Of a stretch of 13,683 nt of DNA, positions 6,627 to 13,441 are shown piece after piece. Origin of the DNA: Duncaniella sp. (GTDB lineage Bacteria > Bacteroidota > Bacteroidia > Bacteroidales > Muribaculaceae); the NCBI GenBank assembly GCA_022511285.1, contig JAFLRW010000035.1:1-13683 (forward strand). Direction: 5' to 3'. A program made the translations under genes and the position numbers. Numbering within the stretch: the first letter of the stretch is position 1; each line of letters begins with the position of its first letter. Under the pieces are notes generated by a model. That model saw only the letters and a list, made by a program, of their open reading frames with translations, had not been told where the DNA came from and ran no database searches.

Positions 6627-9218
6627 TTAATTCTTGAATATTATGTCGGCCCCGTCATAATCAATGACAATGGGGCGGTCGCGATCCACTTTTTGAGCCA
6701 AAATATCCTTAGAGAGCTGATTTAGCACCATCCGATGGATGACCCTCTTGACGGGTCGGGCGCCAAACTCCGGGTCATACCCCTCTTCTGCCAAAAAACG
6801 GATGGCAGAAGGTGTGACTTCGAGAGCGATGCCGGCCGAGGCCAACATCTTCTGAACAGACTTGATCTGCAGTTCCACTATCTCCTCGATTTCAGTTTCG
6901 TTGAGCGGAGTGAACATTATAATCTCGTCTATGCGGTTGAGGAATTCGGGTCGAATCTGCTGTTTGAGCATCTCCACCACCTCGTCCTTTGTCTTCTCGA
7001 TGGTCTCTTCTCGATTTTCCGGGGTGAGATGTGCAAACTTCTCTCTGATGAGGTGAGAACCCATATTGGAGGTCATAATGATAATGGTGTTCTTGAAGTT
7101 GACCATACGCCCCTTATTGTCAGTAAGACGGCCATCGTCGAGCACCTGCAGCAAGATGTTGAACACATCGGGGTTGGCCTTCTCAATCTCATCAAAAAGC
7201 ACCACGGAATAGGGCTTGCGGCGCACAGCCTCAGTGAGCTGTCCCCCTTCGTCATAGCCCACATATCCCGGAGGCGCACCGACCAGACGCGACACAGAGT
7301 GTTTCTCCTGATACTCGCTCATATCTATGCGGGTCATCATATTCTCATCATCAAAAAGATATTCCGCAAGGGCCTTTGCCAGCTCAGTCTTGCCCACACC
7401 GGTTGTGCCGAGGAATATGAAAGACCCGATGGGGCGTCGGGGGTCGTTAAGCCCGGCGCGTGAACGGCGCACGGCATCGGCTATGGCTGCAATGGCATCA
7501 TCCTGCCCAATCACGCGCTTATGGAGCTCATCTTCAAGGTGGAGCAGCTTCTCTTTCTCGCTCTGCACCATCTTGTTGACGGGAATTCCTGTCCAGCGCG
7601 ACACCACATCGGCTATATCCTCAGAGTCAACCTCCTCTTTGATAAATGCCTTCTCGCCTTGCATCAACTTGAGGCGTTCTTGCAGAGAGGCATTCTCTTT
7701 CTCTTTTTCAGTGATGCGAGAATAGCGGATTTCTGCCACTTTGGCATAGTCACCTTCGCGCTCGGCTCGCTCTGCCTCGAAATTGAGCTGCTCAATGTCA
7801 ATCTTGTTCTGCTGAATGTGGTTAATCACATCCTTTTCGGCTTTCCATTTGGCAGTGAGCTCCTTCTGGCGGTCGCGCAAGTCGGCCAATTCTTTGTCAA
7901 TATCGCGCACTTTAGGCTCGTCGCCTTCACGCTTAATGGCTTCGCGCTCAATTTCCTTCTGAGCTATCAGGCGTGAAATTTCGTCAAGCGCCTGGGGCAC
8001 GGAGTCCATCTCAATGCGCAGTTTCGACGCAGCTTCGTCAATAAGGTCAATGGCTTTGTCGGGGAGGAAACGATCTGTGATATATCGCTCCGAAAGGGTG
8101 ACGGCAGAAATGATTGCCTCGTCGCGGATACGCACCTTGTGGTGATTCTCATAGCGCTCCTTGAGCCCGCGGAGTATTGCAATTGCGGCAGCCTCGTCAG
8201 GCTCGTCGACCATCACCTTTTGGAATCGACGCTCCAAGGCTTTGTCTTTCTCGAAATATTTCTGATACTCGTCAAGCGTTGTTGCGCCAATGGAGCGGAG
8301 CTCTCCGCGAGCCAATGCGGGCTTAAGGATATTGGCGGCGTCCATAGCCCCGTCACCTTTTCCGGCACCCACAAGAGTGTGAATCTCGTCGATGAAGAGT
8401 ATAATCTCCCCGTCGGCCCCTGTCACCTCGTTGACTATCGCTTTGAGACGTTCTTCAAACTCCCCCTTGTACTTGGCGCCCGCAACCAGCGCACCCATAT
8501 CCAAAGAGTAGATCTGCTTTGAGCGAAGGTTGTCGGGCACATCGCCGCGCACAATTCTCTGAGCGAGGCCCTCAGCTATAGCAGTCTTGCCGGTGCCGGG
8601 TTCGCCGATGAGCATCGGATTGTTCTTGGTGCGGCGGGATAGTATCTGAAGCACACGGCGTATCTCATCATCACGGCCTATCACGGGGTCTAATTTTCCC
8701 TCGCGAGCCCGTTCATTGAGATTGATGGCATACTTTGACAGTGCTTGATATGTGTCCTCGGCGCTTTGGTCAGTGGCCTTCTTCCCTTTGCGCAGTTCAG
8801 CTACTGCTGCCTCAAGCTCACGTTGGCTCAATCCGGCATCCTTGAGAAGGGTCGCTGCCGGAGAGTTGACCGTGAAAATGGCAAGCAGAATCGCCTCGAG
8901 GGTGACATATTCATCGCCCTGCTTCTTGGCTATGTCAAGTGCCTGGCGAAGCACCTCGTCGGATGTGCGGCTCAGATACGGTTCGCCACCACCCTGCACA
9001 CGTGGCTCAGAGGCAATTTTCTCATCAATCTGGCGCATCAAGGTGGCAGTGCTGGCGCCCACCTTGGAGTAGATGAAGTTGATGAGTGACTCCCCTTCAG
9101 CCATCACGCCTTTGAGCAGATGCACAGGCTCAATGGCCTGATTGCCTGCACTGCGGGCTATATCGATTGCTTTTCGAATCGCCTCTTGCGATTTGATGGT
9201 AAAGTTATTGAAGTTCAT
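6627..9218 (-). CDS. clpB: ClpB protein disaggregase (Hsp100)
   Basis: This hexameric cytoplasmic chaperone pulls polypeptides out of heat-induced aggregates together with DnaK. The 863 residues match full-length ClpB: Clp N-domain repeats (about 1-145), first AAA+ module with Walker A G-E-P-G-T-G-K-T (205-212), pore loop K-Y-K-G-E-F-E (249-255) and Walker B I-L-F-I-D-E (273-278), a long charged coiled-coil middle domain (about 405-530) that separates ClpB from ClpA, and the second AAA+ module with Walker A G-T-T-G-V-G-K-T (604-611), pore motif G-Y-V-G-Y (651-655), Walker B V-V-L-F-D-E (672-677) and sensor II G-A-R (819-821). The middle domain argues against ClpA or ClpC. All catalytic residues are intact. 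The start M-N-F-N-N-F-T is family-typical. The gene stands alone on the minus strand, divergent from the AraC regulator gene, with a hairpin at its 3' end. No CIRCE element or clear TAnnTTTG box was found upstream. Confidence 0.97.
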   Translation of the reverse strand: MNFNNFTIKSQEAIRKAIDIARSAGNQAIEPVHLLKGVMAEGESLINFIYSKVGASTATLMRQIDEKIASEPRVQGGGEPYLSRTSDEVLRQALDIAKKQGDEYVTLEAILLAIFTVNSPAATLLKDAGLSQRELEAAVAELRKGKKATDQSAEDTYQALSKYAINLNERAREGKLDPVIGRDDEIRRVLQILSRRTKNNPMLIGEPGTGKTAIAEGLAQRIVRGDVPDNLRSKQIYSLDMGALVAGAKYKGEFEERLKAIVNEVTGADGEIILFIDEIHTLVGAGKGDGAMDAANILKPALARGELRSIGATTLDEYQKYFEKDKALERRFQKVMVDEPDEAAAIAILRGLKERYENHHKVRIRDEAIISAVTLSERYITDRFLPDKAIDLIDEAASKLRIEMDSVPQALDEISRLIAQKEIEREAIKREGDEPKVRDIDKELADLRDRQKELTAKWKAEKDVINHIQQNKIDIEQLNFEAERAEREGDYAKVAEIRYSRITEKEKENASLQERLKLMQGEKAFIKEEVDSEDIADVVSRWTGIPVNKMVQSEKEKLLHLEDELHKRVIGQDDAIAAIADAVRRSRAGLNDPRRPIGSFIFLGTTGVGKTELAKALAEYLFDDENMMTRIDMSEYQEKHSVSRLVGAPPGYVGYDEGGQLTEAVRRKPYSVVLFDEIEKANPDVFNILLQVLDDGRLTDNKGRMVNFKNTIIIMTSNMGSHLIREKFAHLTPENREETIEKTKDEVVEMLKQQIRPEFLNRIDEIIMFTPLNETEIEEIVELQIKSVQKMLASAGIALEVTPSAIRFLAEEGYDPEFGARPVKRVIHRMVLNQLSKDILAQKVDRDRPIVIDYDGADIIFKN

Positions 9219-9423
9219 ATATTGAGAAAATCGGTTTTTTTTGTTGTTAATGCTCGGTTGATACTCTTATAACAAAAACCGTGCCGATTGGTTTGCTGAC
9301 TAATCAACTATTTCCACCAATAGTCAGGAGCCTTGATAAAAAAGTGCATAAATTCTGACAAAACTGCCAAATTTGCAGGATGTGTTGGAATTTTTGGCTA
9401 TTTTTGCACTATTATTGAGAATA
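9219..9423. promoter_or_regulatory. Divergent clpB/araC control region with dyads
   Basis: This 205-bp AT-rich gap must hold the start signals of clpB and the AraC regulator gene. Several inverted repeats are visible. CGGTTTTT (9232-9239) pairs with AAAAACCG (9274-9281). CTGACTA (9296-9302) pairs with TAGTCAG (9321-9327), with a nested ACTATT/AATAGT (9307-9312 and 9319-9324). A palindrome CTGC-(C)-AAATTT-GCAG with one extra base sits at 9364-9378. The first could fold in the clpB 5' leader; the others are candidate operators. No confident clpB promoter was recognised. No open frame of interest is present. Confidence 0.5.
9372..9406 (+). promoter_or_regulatory. Bacteroidetes-type promoter of the AraC gene
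   Basis: TATTTTTG (9399-9406) matches the -7 box TAnnTTTG. An upstream TTTG at 9372-9375 is 23 bp away, longer than the usual 19-20, so the -33 assignment is weaker. A start near 9412 would precede the ATG at 9424 by about a dozen bases. The TTTG lies inside the imperfect palindrome 9364-9378. Confidence 0.5.
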
Positions 9424-10350
9424 ATGTCTATGGGAAAAACAGTTAATCTCCAGCAGTTAACGGCACTTGCCAATGTGGCTACGGAATATTCCACCCTTAG
9501 CGACGACTACCTCTTTGCCCATATACAGCGCACCGAAGGCGATGTGGAGCGCTCGTGGCACAGCAGGGTGCCGGGTCCTCTGCGCATTGACGGGATGGCA
9601 CTGCTGCTCTGTCTCGAGGGGCGTATGGAGCTTGATATTAATATGACTCCATGCACGCTGACTCCCGACTGTATTACGGTGATTCCTCCGGGCTCTATTA
9701 TCGACACGCGCGAGGTGGCTCCCGGTGCGTGGGACTGCTATGCACTCTTTGTGAGCGCTGACTTTATGCGCGACATTAATTTTGACCCCAACGTTTTGGC
9801 GCGTATTCAGCACCGCGATGGCCTCACCGGGACTATTCATCACATTGACCACGAAGGGCTCGACAACATACGCCGTTATTTCGATCTGCTTCATCTTAAT
9901 TCAAATCCGGGACATAATCCGGCCTATACCAAACCGATAGCTCGCTGTCTGATAGCAGCACTGATGTATAATATTATAGAGGTGGTGATGCGAATTTCAG
10001 GCGATGCCGAGAATGAACCGGTCCACACGTCGCGCAGACTGACTTATGTGCATAGTTTTATGAGTCTCGTGCATCGTCATCACCGCCAGGAACGCTCGGT
10101 GGCTTTCTATGCTGAAAAACTCTGCATATCCCCTAAGTATCTGTCTCTGATTATCAAGGAACACACCGGCCGCTCTGCTGCTCAGATTATTGACAATCTG
10201 GTGATTCTTGAGGCCAAGAATCTGTTGCGCTATTCCGGAAAGAATGTCCAGCAGGTGGCTTATGAACTCAATTTCCCCAATCAATCATCGTTTGGGAAGT
10301 ATTTCAAACATCTCACCGGTATGTCGCCCTCGGAATATCAGAGGTCGTGA
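9424..10350 (+). CDS. AraC-family transcriptional regulator (cupin-like sensor plus C-terminal double HTH)
   Basis: This 308-residue regulator has an N-terminal cupin-like sensing region (about 20-160, with strand-rich ELDINMTPCTLTPDCITVIP) and a C-terminal AraC/XylS DNA-binding domain (about 210-308). The latter shows the first helix-turn-helix around LCISPKYLSLIIKEHTG and the conserved second unit with V-A-Y-E-L-N-F-P-N-Q-S-S-F-G-K-Y-F-K and G-M-S-P-S-E-Y-Q. The frame is open from a TTG at 9373, but those 17 codons overlap the -7 box at 9399-9406, so ATG 9424 (or 9430) is preferred. The gene diverges from clpB and is followed after 65 bp by the PAP2 gene in the same direction; the neighbouring genes are its likeliest targets. 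The effector ligand is unknown. Confidence 0.92.
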   Translation: MSMGKTVNLQQLTALANVATEYSTLSDDYLFAHIQRTEGDVERSWHSRVPGPLRIDGMALLLCLEGRMELDINMTPCTLTPDCITVIPPGSIIDTREVAPGAWDCYALFVSADFMRDINFDPNVLARIQHRDGLTGTIHHIDHEGLDNIRRYFDLLHLNSNPGHNPAYTKPIARCLIAALMYNIIEVVMRISGDAENEPVHTSRRLTYVHSFMSLVHRHHRQERSVAFYAEKLCISPKYLSLIIKEHTGRSAAQIIDNLVILEAKNLLRYSGKNVQQVAYELNFPNQSSFGKYFKHLTGMSPSEYQRS

Positions 10351-10415
10351 TTAGCGAACTATTTTCTGTAGCTTGACGTTGTGACACTACTATTGAATAA
10401 CCATACTTAAGACTT

Positions 10416-11669
10416 ATGAGATATACTCTCGGCATAGTCCTCTGCATCCTAAGCTTGTTGATATCTGCGCATCGAGTCAGTGCGAGTGAACCAATCGACT
10501 CTTTGCGTTCTGCCGATAAGATTAGGTTAAATCCCTATATCCCCTCTCTCTCCATTGGAGCGGCTACATTTGTCTCCGGCCTCGGAGCGCATTACGGTGC
10601 TCCTCATCAGTTTGCCATTCCTCAGACCGAGCAACAAAGCGACCACGGTACACAATTTCTGCAATATGCACCTATGGCACTGCCGTGGGTGATGAAGGCG
10701 GCCGGAGTGCCCACTCGCAGCGGGTGGGGGAGGATGGCATTGTCGCAGGGAGTCGCTGCCGCCATTATGCTGGGTACAACTCAGGGGATGAAAGCCGGGG
10801 TCTCCTCTATGCGTCCTGATGGTGCTGATCTGAATTCGTTTCCTTCGGGCCACTCGGCTTTAGCCTTTATGGGGGCCACGGCTACTGCCAACGAACTGGC
10901 ACACACGTCGGCTTGGTATCCTCTGGGGGCCTATACGCTTGCTACGGCTATAGCTGTGGAACGAGTCATAGACGGTCATCATTATCCTGCCGATGTTATG
11001 GCCGGAGCCGGTGTGGGAATCCTCTCCACTGAACTCGGATATTTGATAGGCGACGTCATATTTGGTTATCGTCAGCTGAATATCTCAGGACGAGACCTAA
11101 GGCCCAATGCCAATTTTCCGTTTCTTTCGGTGTCCACCGGCCTTAATCTTCCGCTCGGCCATATTGCCGCAGCCGGGATAACGCTTGAGAGGCTTCCGGC
11201 GCTGACCGCCTCTATGCGTGGAGGCTGGGGCATTGATGACCATTGGGGCTTGGCTCTTGAAGCCGGAGTGCTCTCCACGCCGCTTCTTGTAAAGAATAAT
11301 TTTGACCGCACATATGTCAAGAATCTCAACTCCATAGATGTGGTGCTATCACCTTATTTCACCAGTGCGCTCAACAACCGCATAAGCCTCTCGGCCGAGA
11401 TAGGGGGCGGATACCGCCGTAATCTTCCGATTAACGCTGACAGCGATGCCATCACTTCCAGGTCGGGCACTGTGGTGGGCAAGGTGGAAGCCGGGTGTAA
11501 GGTTAGATTCACTCACCGCTTCAGCGCCAGATTCTCGTTGGGTTATGAACTGGCCGGCTATCGGTTTGCGCTGCGCCCATCGGAGGCTTACGATATCCCG
11601 GTCAGTGCGTCAGTCCACGGCATTAGCTCGGCGCTCCTACTCAATATATCCTCTCGTTACGAATTCTGA
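10416..11669 (+). CDS. PAP2-family phosphatase fused to a C-terminal outer-membrane beta-barrel-like domain
   Basis: This is a probable exported lipid or polyprenyl phosphate phosphatase, 417 residues. A signal peptide or first helix covers about 1-23. The PAP2 active site is complete: K126-x6-R133-P134, P143-S-G-H146 and R183-x5-H189-x3-D193. From about 230 to the end the sequence changes to alternating hydrophobic/polar strands (for example FLSVSTGLNL, DVVLSPYFTSA, VVGKVEAGCKVRF, ARFSLGYELAGYRF) and finishes in S-S-R-Y-E-F, an aromatic C-terminus like a BAM recognition signal. About 188 residues would allow roughly eight strands. The fusion implies action at the periplasmic face of the outer membrane, although the PAP2 half also has moderately hydrophobic stretches. 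Possible substrates are lipid A, undecaprenyl pyrophosphate or phosphatidylglycerophosphate. A weak near-match to a -7 box, TACTATTG (10388-10395), precedes it; the ATPase gene follows 41 bp downstream. Confidence 0.87.
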   Translation: MRYTLGIVLCILSLLISAHRVSASEPIDSLRSADKIRLNPYIPSLSIGAATFVSGLGAHYGAPHQFAIPQTEQQSDHGTQFLQYAPMALPWVMKAAGVPTRSGWGRMALSQGVAAAIMLGTTQGMKAGVSSMRPDGADLNSFPSGHSALAFMGATATANELAHTSAWYPLGAYTLATAIAVERVIDGHHYPADVMAGAGVGILSTELGYLIGDVIFGYRQLNISGRDLRPNANFPFLSVSTGLNLPLGHIAAAGITLERLPALTASMRGGWGIDDHWGLALEAGVLSTPLLVKNNFDRTYVKNLNSIDVVLSPYFTSALNNRISLSAEIGGGYRRNLPINADSDAITSRSGTVVGKVEAGCKVRFTHRFSARFSLGYELAGYRFALRPSEAYDIPVSASVHGISSALLLNISSRYEF

Positions 11670-11710
11670 CCCTCAACAGGTAATCACATAAACCATCCTC
11701 TACACATCAG

Positions 11711-13273
11711 ATGCTTATCACACTCCCTCCCCGCCAGAATGGGCCGCGTCTTGAGGTCTACACCGAGCGCTCCCGCCATCTCACCATTATCGGCGCCAAT
11801 GGTGCCGGCAAATCGAGATTTGCATCAAGCCTTGCTTCTTCCCTCGGCAAAAAGGCATTTCATTTATCAGCGCTCAAGGCCCTCTACGGGCGTGACCGCG
11901 AGGACCGCACCGAGGGATCTATCGACTCGCTGTATGCCGAGGTCTCTAAAGACTCCTCGATAATGCGCTCTGACCTTCGCGGCGAGTTTGACCGTATGAT
12001 GGGCCTTATGCTCAACGAGGAGATGCTCACGCTGATTGACTATAAGTTTCGCGGACGCTCCGAGCGTCTCCCATCCACACGTCTGGAGCGTGTCATACGC
12101 CGATGGGAACAGGTGTTCCCTGACAACAAGGTGTTGATAGAAAGCGGGCGGATACTTTTTATGCGCGACGATACGGCAGATGCTTATTCGTCGGCAAAAC
12201 TCTCCGACGGAGAGAAAACCGTGATGTATTATCTCGGTGCTGTGACGTTTGCTCCCAAAGGCGCTGTGGTGATGGTTGATACTCCTGAGATATTTCTCCA
12301 CCCATCATCGCTTCGGTCGGTGTGGGATGCCGTGGAGCGGTCGCGTCAGGATTGTACGTTTGTTTATGTGACTCACGATCTCCAGTTTGCAGCTTCACGC
12401 GGCGGCGGAAAGACTGTGTGGGTCAAAAATTTTGACCCCGCGGCAACGGAGTGGAACTACGATTTCCTATCGGAGACCGACGGACTCACTGACGAGGCTA
12501 TGATGGCCATTCTGGGTGCCCGCAAGCCTGTGTTGTTCATTGAAGGTGATGGCGTTAATTCAATAGACGCACGCCTCTATCCATTGATATTCAACGATTA
12601 TACTGTGAAGAGCCTTGGCGGATGCGATAGGGTGATAGAATCGACTCGCACGTTCAATTCCCTGCGCACATTTCACAATCTTGAAGCTTTCGGCATTGTG
12701 GATCGCGACCGACGCGATGAGGGGGAGGTGGCATATCTGCGCCGCAAGCAGGTGTTTGTGCCGGAGGTGGCTGAGATAGAAAACATATTTATGCTTGAGG
12801 ATGTGGTCAGGGCAATGGCAATTACGGGCCATCGTGACCCCGACAATGTGGCCTCACGCGTGAAGCGCACCATCATCCGGCTTTTTGAGTCAGACCTCCA
12901 TCAGCAGGCTCTCCAACACACTCGCCATCGGGTCAAGAAGACGCTCGAACATCGTATTGACGGCCGGTTTGCCAACATCACTCAGCTGGAATCGCACATC
13001 GCCTCGCTTCCATCAGAGATAAATCCCCGAGGAATATATGAAGAGCTGTGTAGAGATTTCCGCAGCTATGTACGCACAGAAAATTATAATGCAATCCTGA
13101 GGGTCTACAATCGCAAAACAATGATTTCGGAGAGTCACGTGAGCCGCCTCACCGGACAGCGGCACGACACTAAGGATGCCTACATCAATGCCGTTATTGA
13201 TGCTCTGCATCGCGACTCATCCGAAGCCTCTACAATTCGCACGGCTGTCCGCAGAGTGTTCGGCTTGGAATAG
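11711..13273 (+). CDS. ABC-type ATPase fused to a TOPRIM-like DUF4435 domain (PARIS/OLD-like)
   Basis: This 520-residue cytoplasmic protein has two parts. The ATPase (about 1-265) has Walker A G-A-N-G-A-G-K-S (28-35), an ABC signature L-S-D-G-E-K (164-169), a Walker B strand ending V-V-M-V-D-T-P-E (186-193) and an H-loop Y-V-T-H-D (219-223). The residue after Walker B D190 is Thr where Glu is usual. The second part (about 272-365) reads like DUF4435, a TOPRIM-type fold: V-L-F-I-E-G-D (274-280, E278), G-I-V-D-R-D (328-333, D331 and D333) and E-I-E-N (355-358). A helical tail follows. In PARIS the ATPase AriA and the DUF4435 nuclease AriB sense phage proteins and trigger tRNA cleavage; OLD nucleases share the layout. 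A defence or nucleic-acid role is inferred, not shown. The gene lies 41 bp after the PAP2 gene and ends 37 bp from the encoded CCA end of the convergent tRNA-Pro. Base composition resembles its neighbours. Confidence 0.82.
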   Translation: MLITLPPRQNGPRLEVYTERSRHLTIIGANGAGKSRFASSLASSLGKKAFHLSALKALYGRDREDRTEGSIDSLYAEVSKDSSIMRSDLRGEFDRMMGLMLNEEMLTLIDYKFRGRSERLPSTRLERVIRRWEQVFPDNKVLIESGRILFMRDDTADAYSSAKLSDGEKTVMYYLGAVTFAPKGAVVMVDTPEIFLHPSSLRSVWDAVERSRQDCTFVYVTHDLQFAASRGGGKTVWVKNFDPAATEWNYDFLSETDGLTDEAMMAILGARKPVLFIEGDGVNSIDARLYPLIFNDYTVKSLGGCDRVIESTRTFNSLRTFHNLEAFGIVDRDRRDEGEVAYLRRKQVFVPEVAEIENIFMLEDVVRAMAITGHRDPDNVASRVKRTIIRLFESDLHQQALQHTRHRVKKTLEHRIDGRFANITQLESHIASLPSEINPRGIYEELCRDFRSYVRTENYNAILRVYNRKTMISESHVSRLTGQRHDTKDAYINAVIDALHRDSSEASTIRTAVRRVFGLE

Positions 13274-13308
13274 AAAAACGCTGCAGTTCAGTGAATTGCA
13301 GCGTTTTA
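13274..13308. terminator. Bidirectional intrinsic terminator between the ATPase gene and tRNA-Pro
   Basis: The arms 13275-13290 and 13292-13307 are complementary over 16 positions with one G-T mismatch, giving a long hairpin with a very small loop. On the + strand it directly follows the ATPase stop codon and ends in TTTTA. On the minus strand it follows the tRNA CCA end and finishes in TTTTT. It thus serves both convergent units, with the better T-run on the tRNA side. Confidence 0.85.
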
Positions 13309-13310
13309 GA

Positions 13311-13387
13311 TGGTCGGGGTGACAGGATTCGAACCTGCGACCACCTGGTCCCAAACCAGGTGCGCTACCGGACTGCGCTACGCCCCG
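13311..13387 (-). tRNA. tRNA-Pro (anticodon UGG), CCA encoded
   Basis: The minus strand folds as a complete 77-base tRNA including the encoded CCA (13311-13313). The anticodon stem is CCTGG/CCAGG around the loop TTTGGGA, placing anticodon TGG at 13351-13353, which reads proline codons. The T-arm is G-C-A-G-G / C-C-T-G-T around TTCGAAT, and the D-stem is GCGC/GCGC. The acceptor stem pairs at six of seven positions; position 6 (C, 13382) faces A67 (13320), a C-A mismatch. The 5' end lies a few bases after a strong promoter, and an intrinsic terminator follows directly. Confidence 0.95.
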
Positions 13388-13396
13388 AATTCGATG

Positions 13397-13427
13397 CAAA
13401 ATTACAATTTTTTTTTAAACTTACAAA
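13397..13427 (-). promoter_or_regulatory. Near-consensus Bacteroidetes promoter of tRNA-Pro
   Basis: The minus strand reads TTTG (13424-13427), an A-rich 19-bp spacer, then TAATTTTG (13397-13404), an exact TTTG-N19-TAnnTTTG. Transcription should start only a few bases before the tRNA 5' end at 13387. A nine-base A/T run fills part of the spacer. Confidence 0.8.
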
Positions 13428-13441
13428 CCTATACGAAAGAT

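Noticed and set aside
6735..7463. 242-codon open frame on the + strand inside clpB, and shorter antisense frames such as 597-1013 and 3501-3938.
   Set aside because: They are antisense or alternate-frame shadows of strongly conserved genes, with biased composition and no recognisable domains or start signals.
9373..9423. TTG-initiated extension of the AraC regulator.
   Set aside because: It would overlap the -7 box at 9399-9406, and its residues do not resemble the family; ATG at 9424 or 9430 is better.
11711..13273. Naming the ATPase/DUF4435 gene as a true PARIS (ariAB) system.
   Set aside because: The domain pair fits, but the fused size and subfamily cannot be confirmed without profile searches, so only a likeness is claimed.
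13311..13387. tRNA-Pro as an attachment site of an integrated island containing the ATPase gene.
   Set aside because: No second copy of the tRNA 3' end, no integrase and no composition shift were seen in the window; the far side lies outside.
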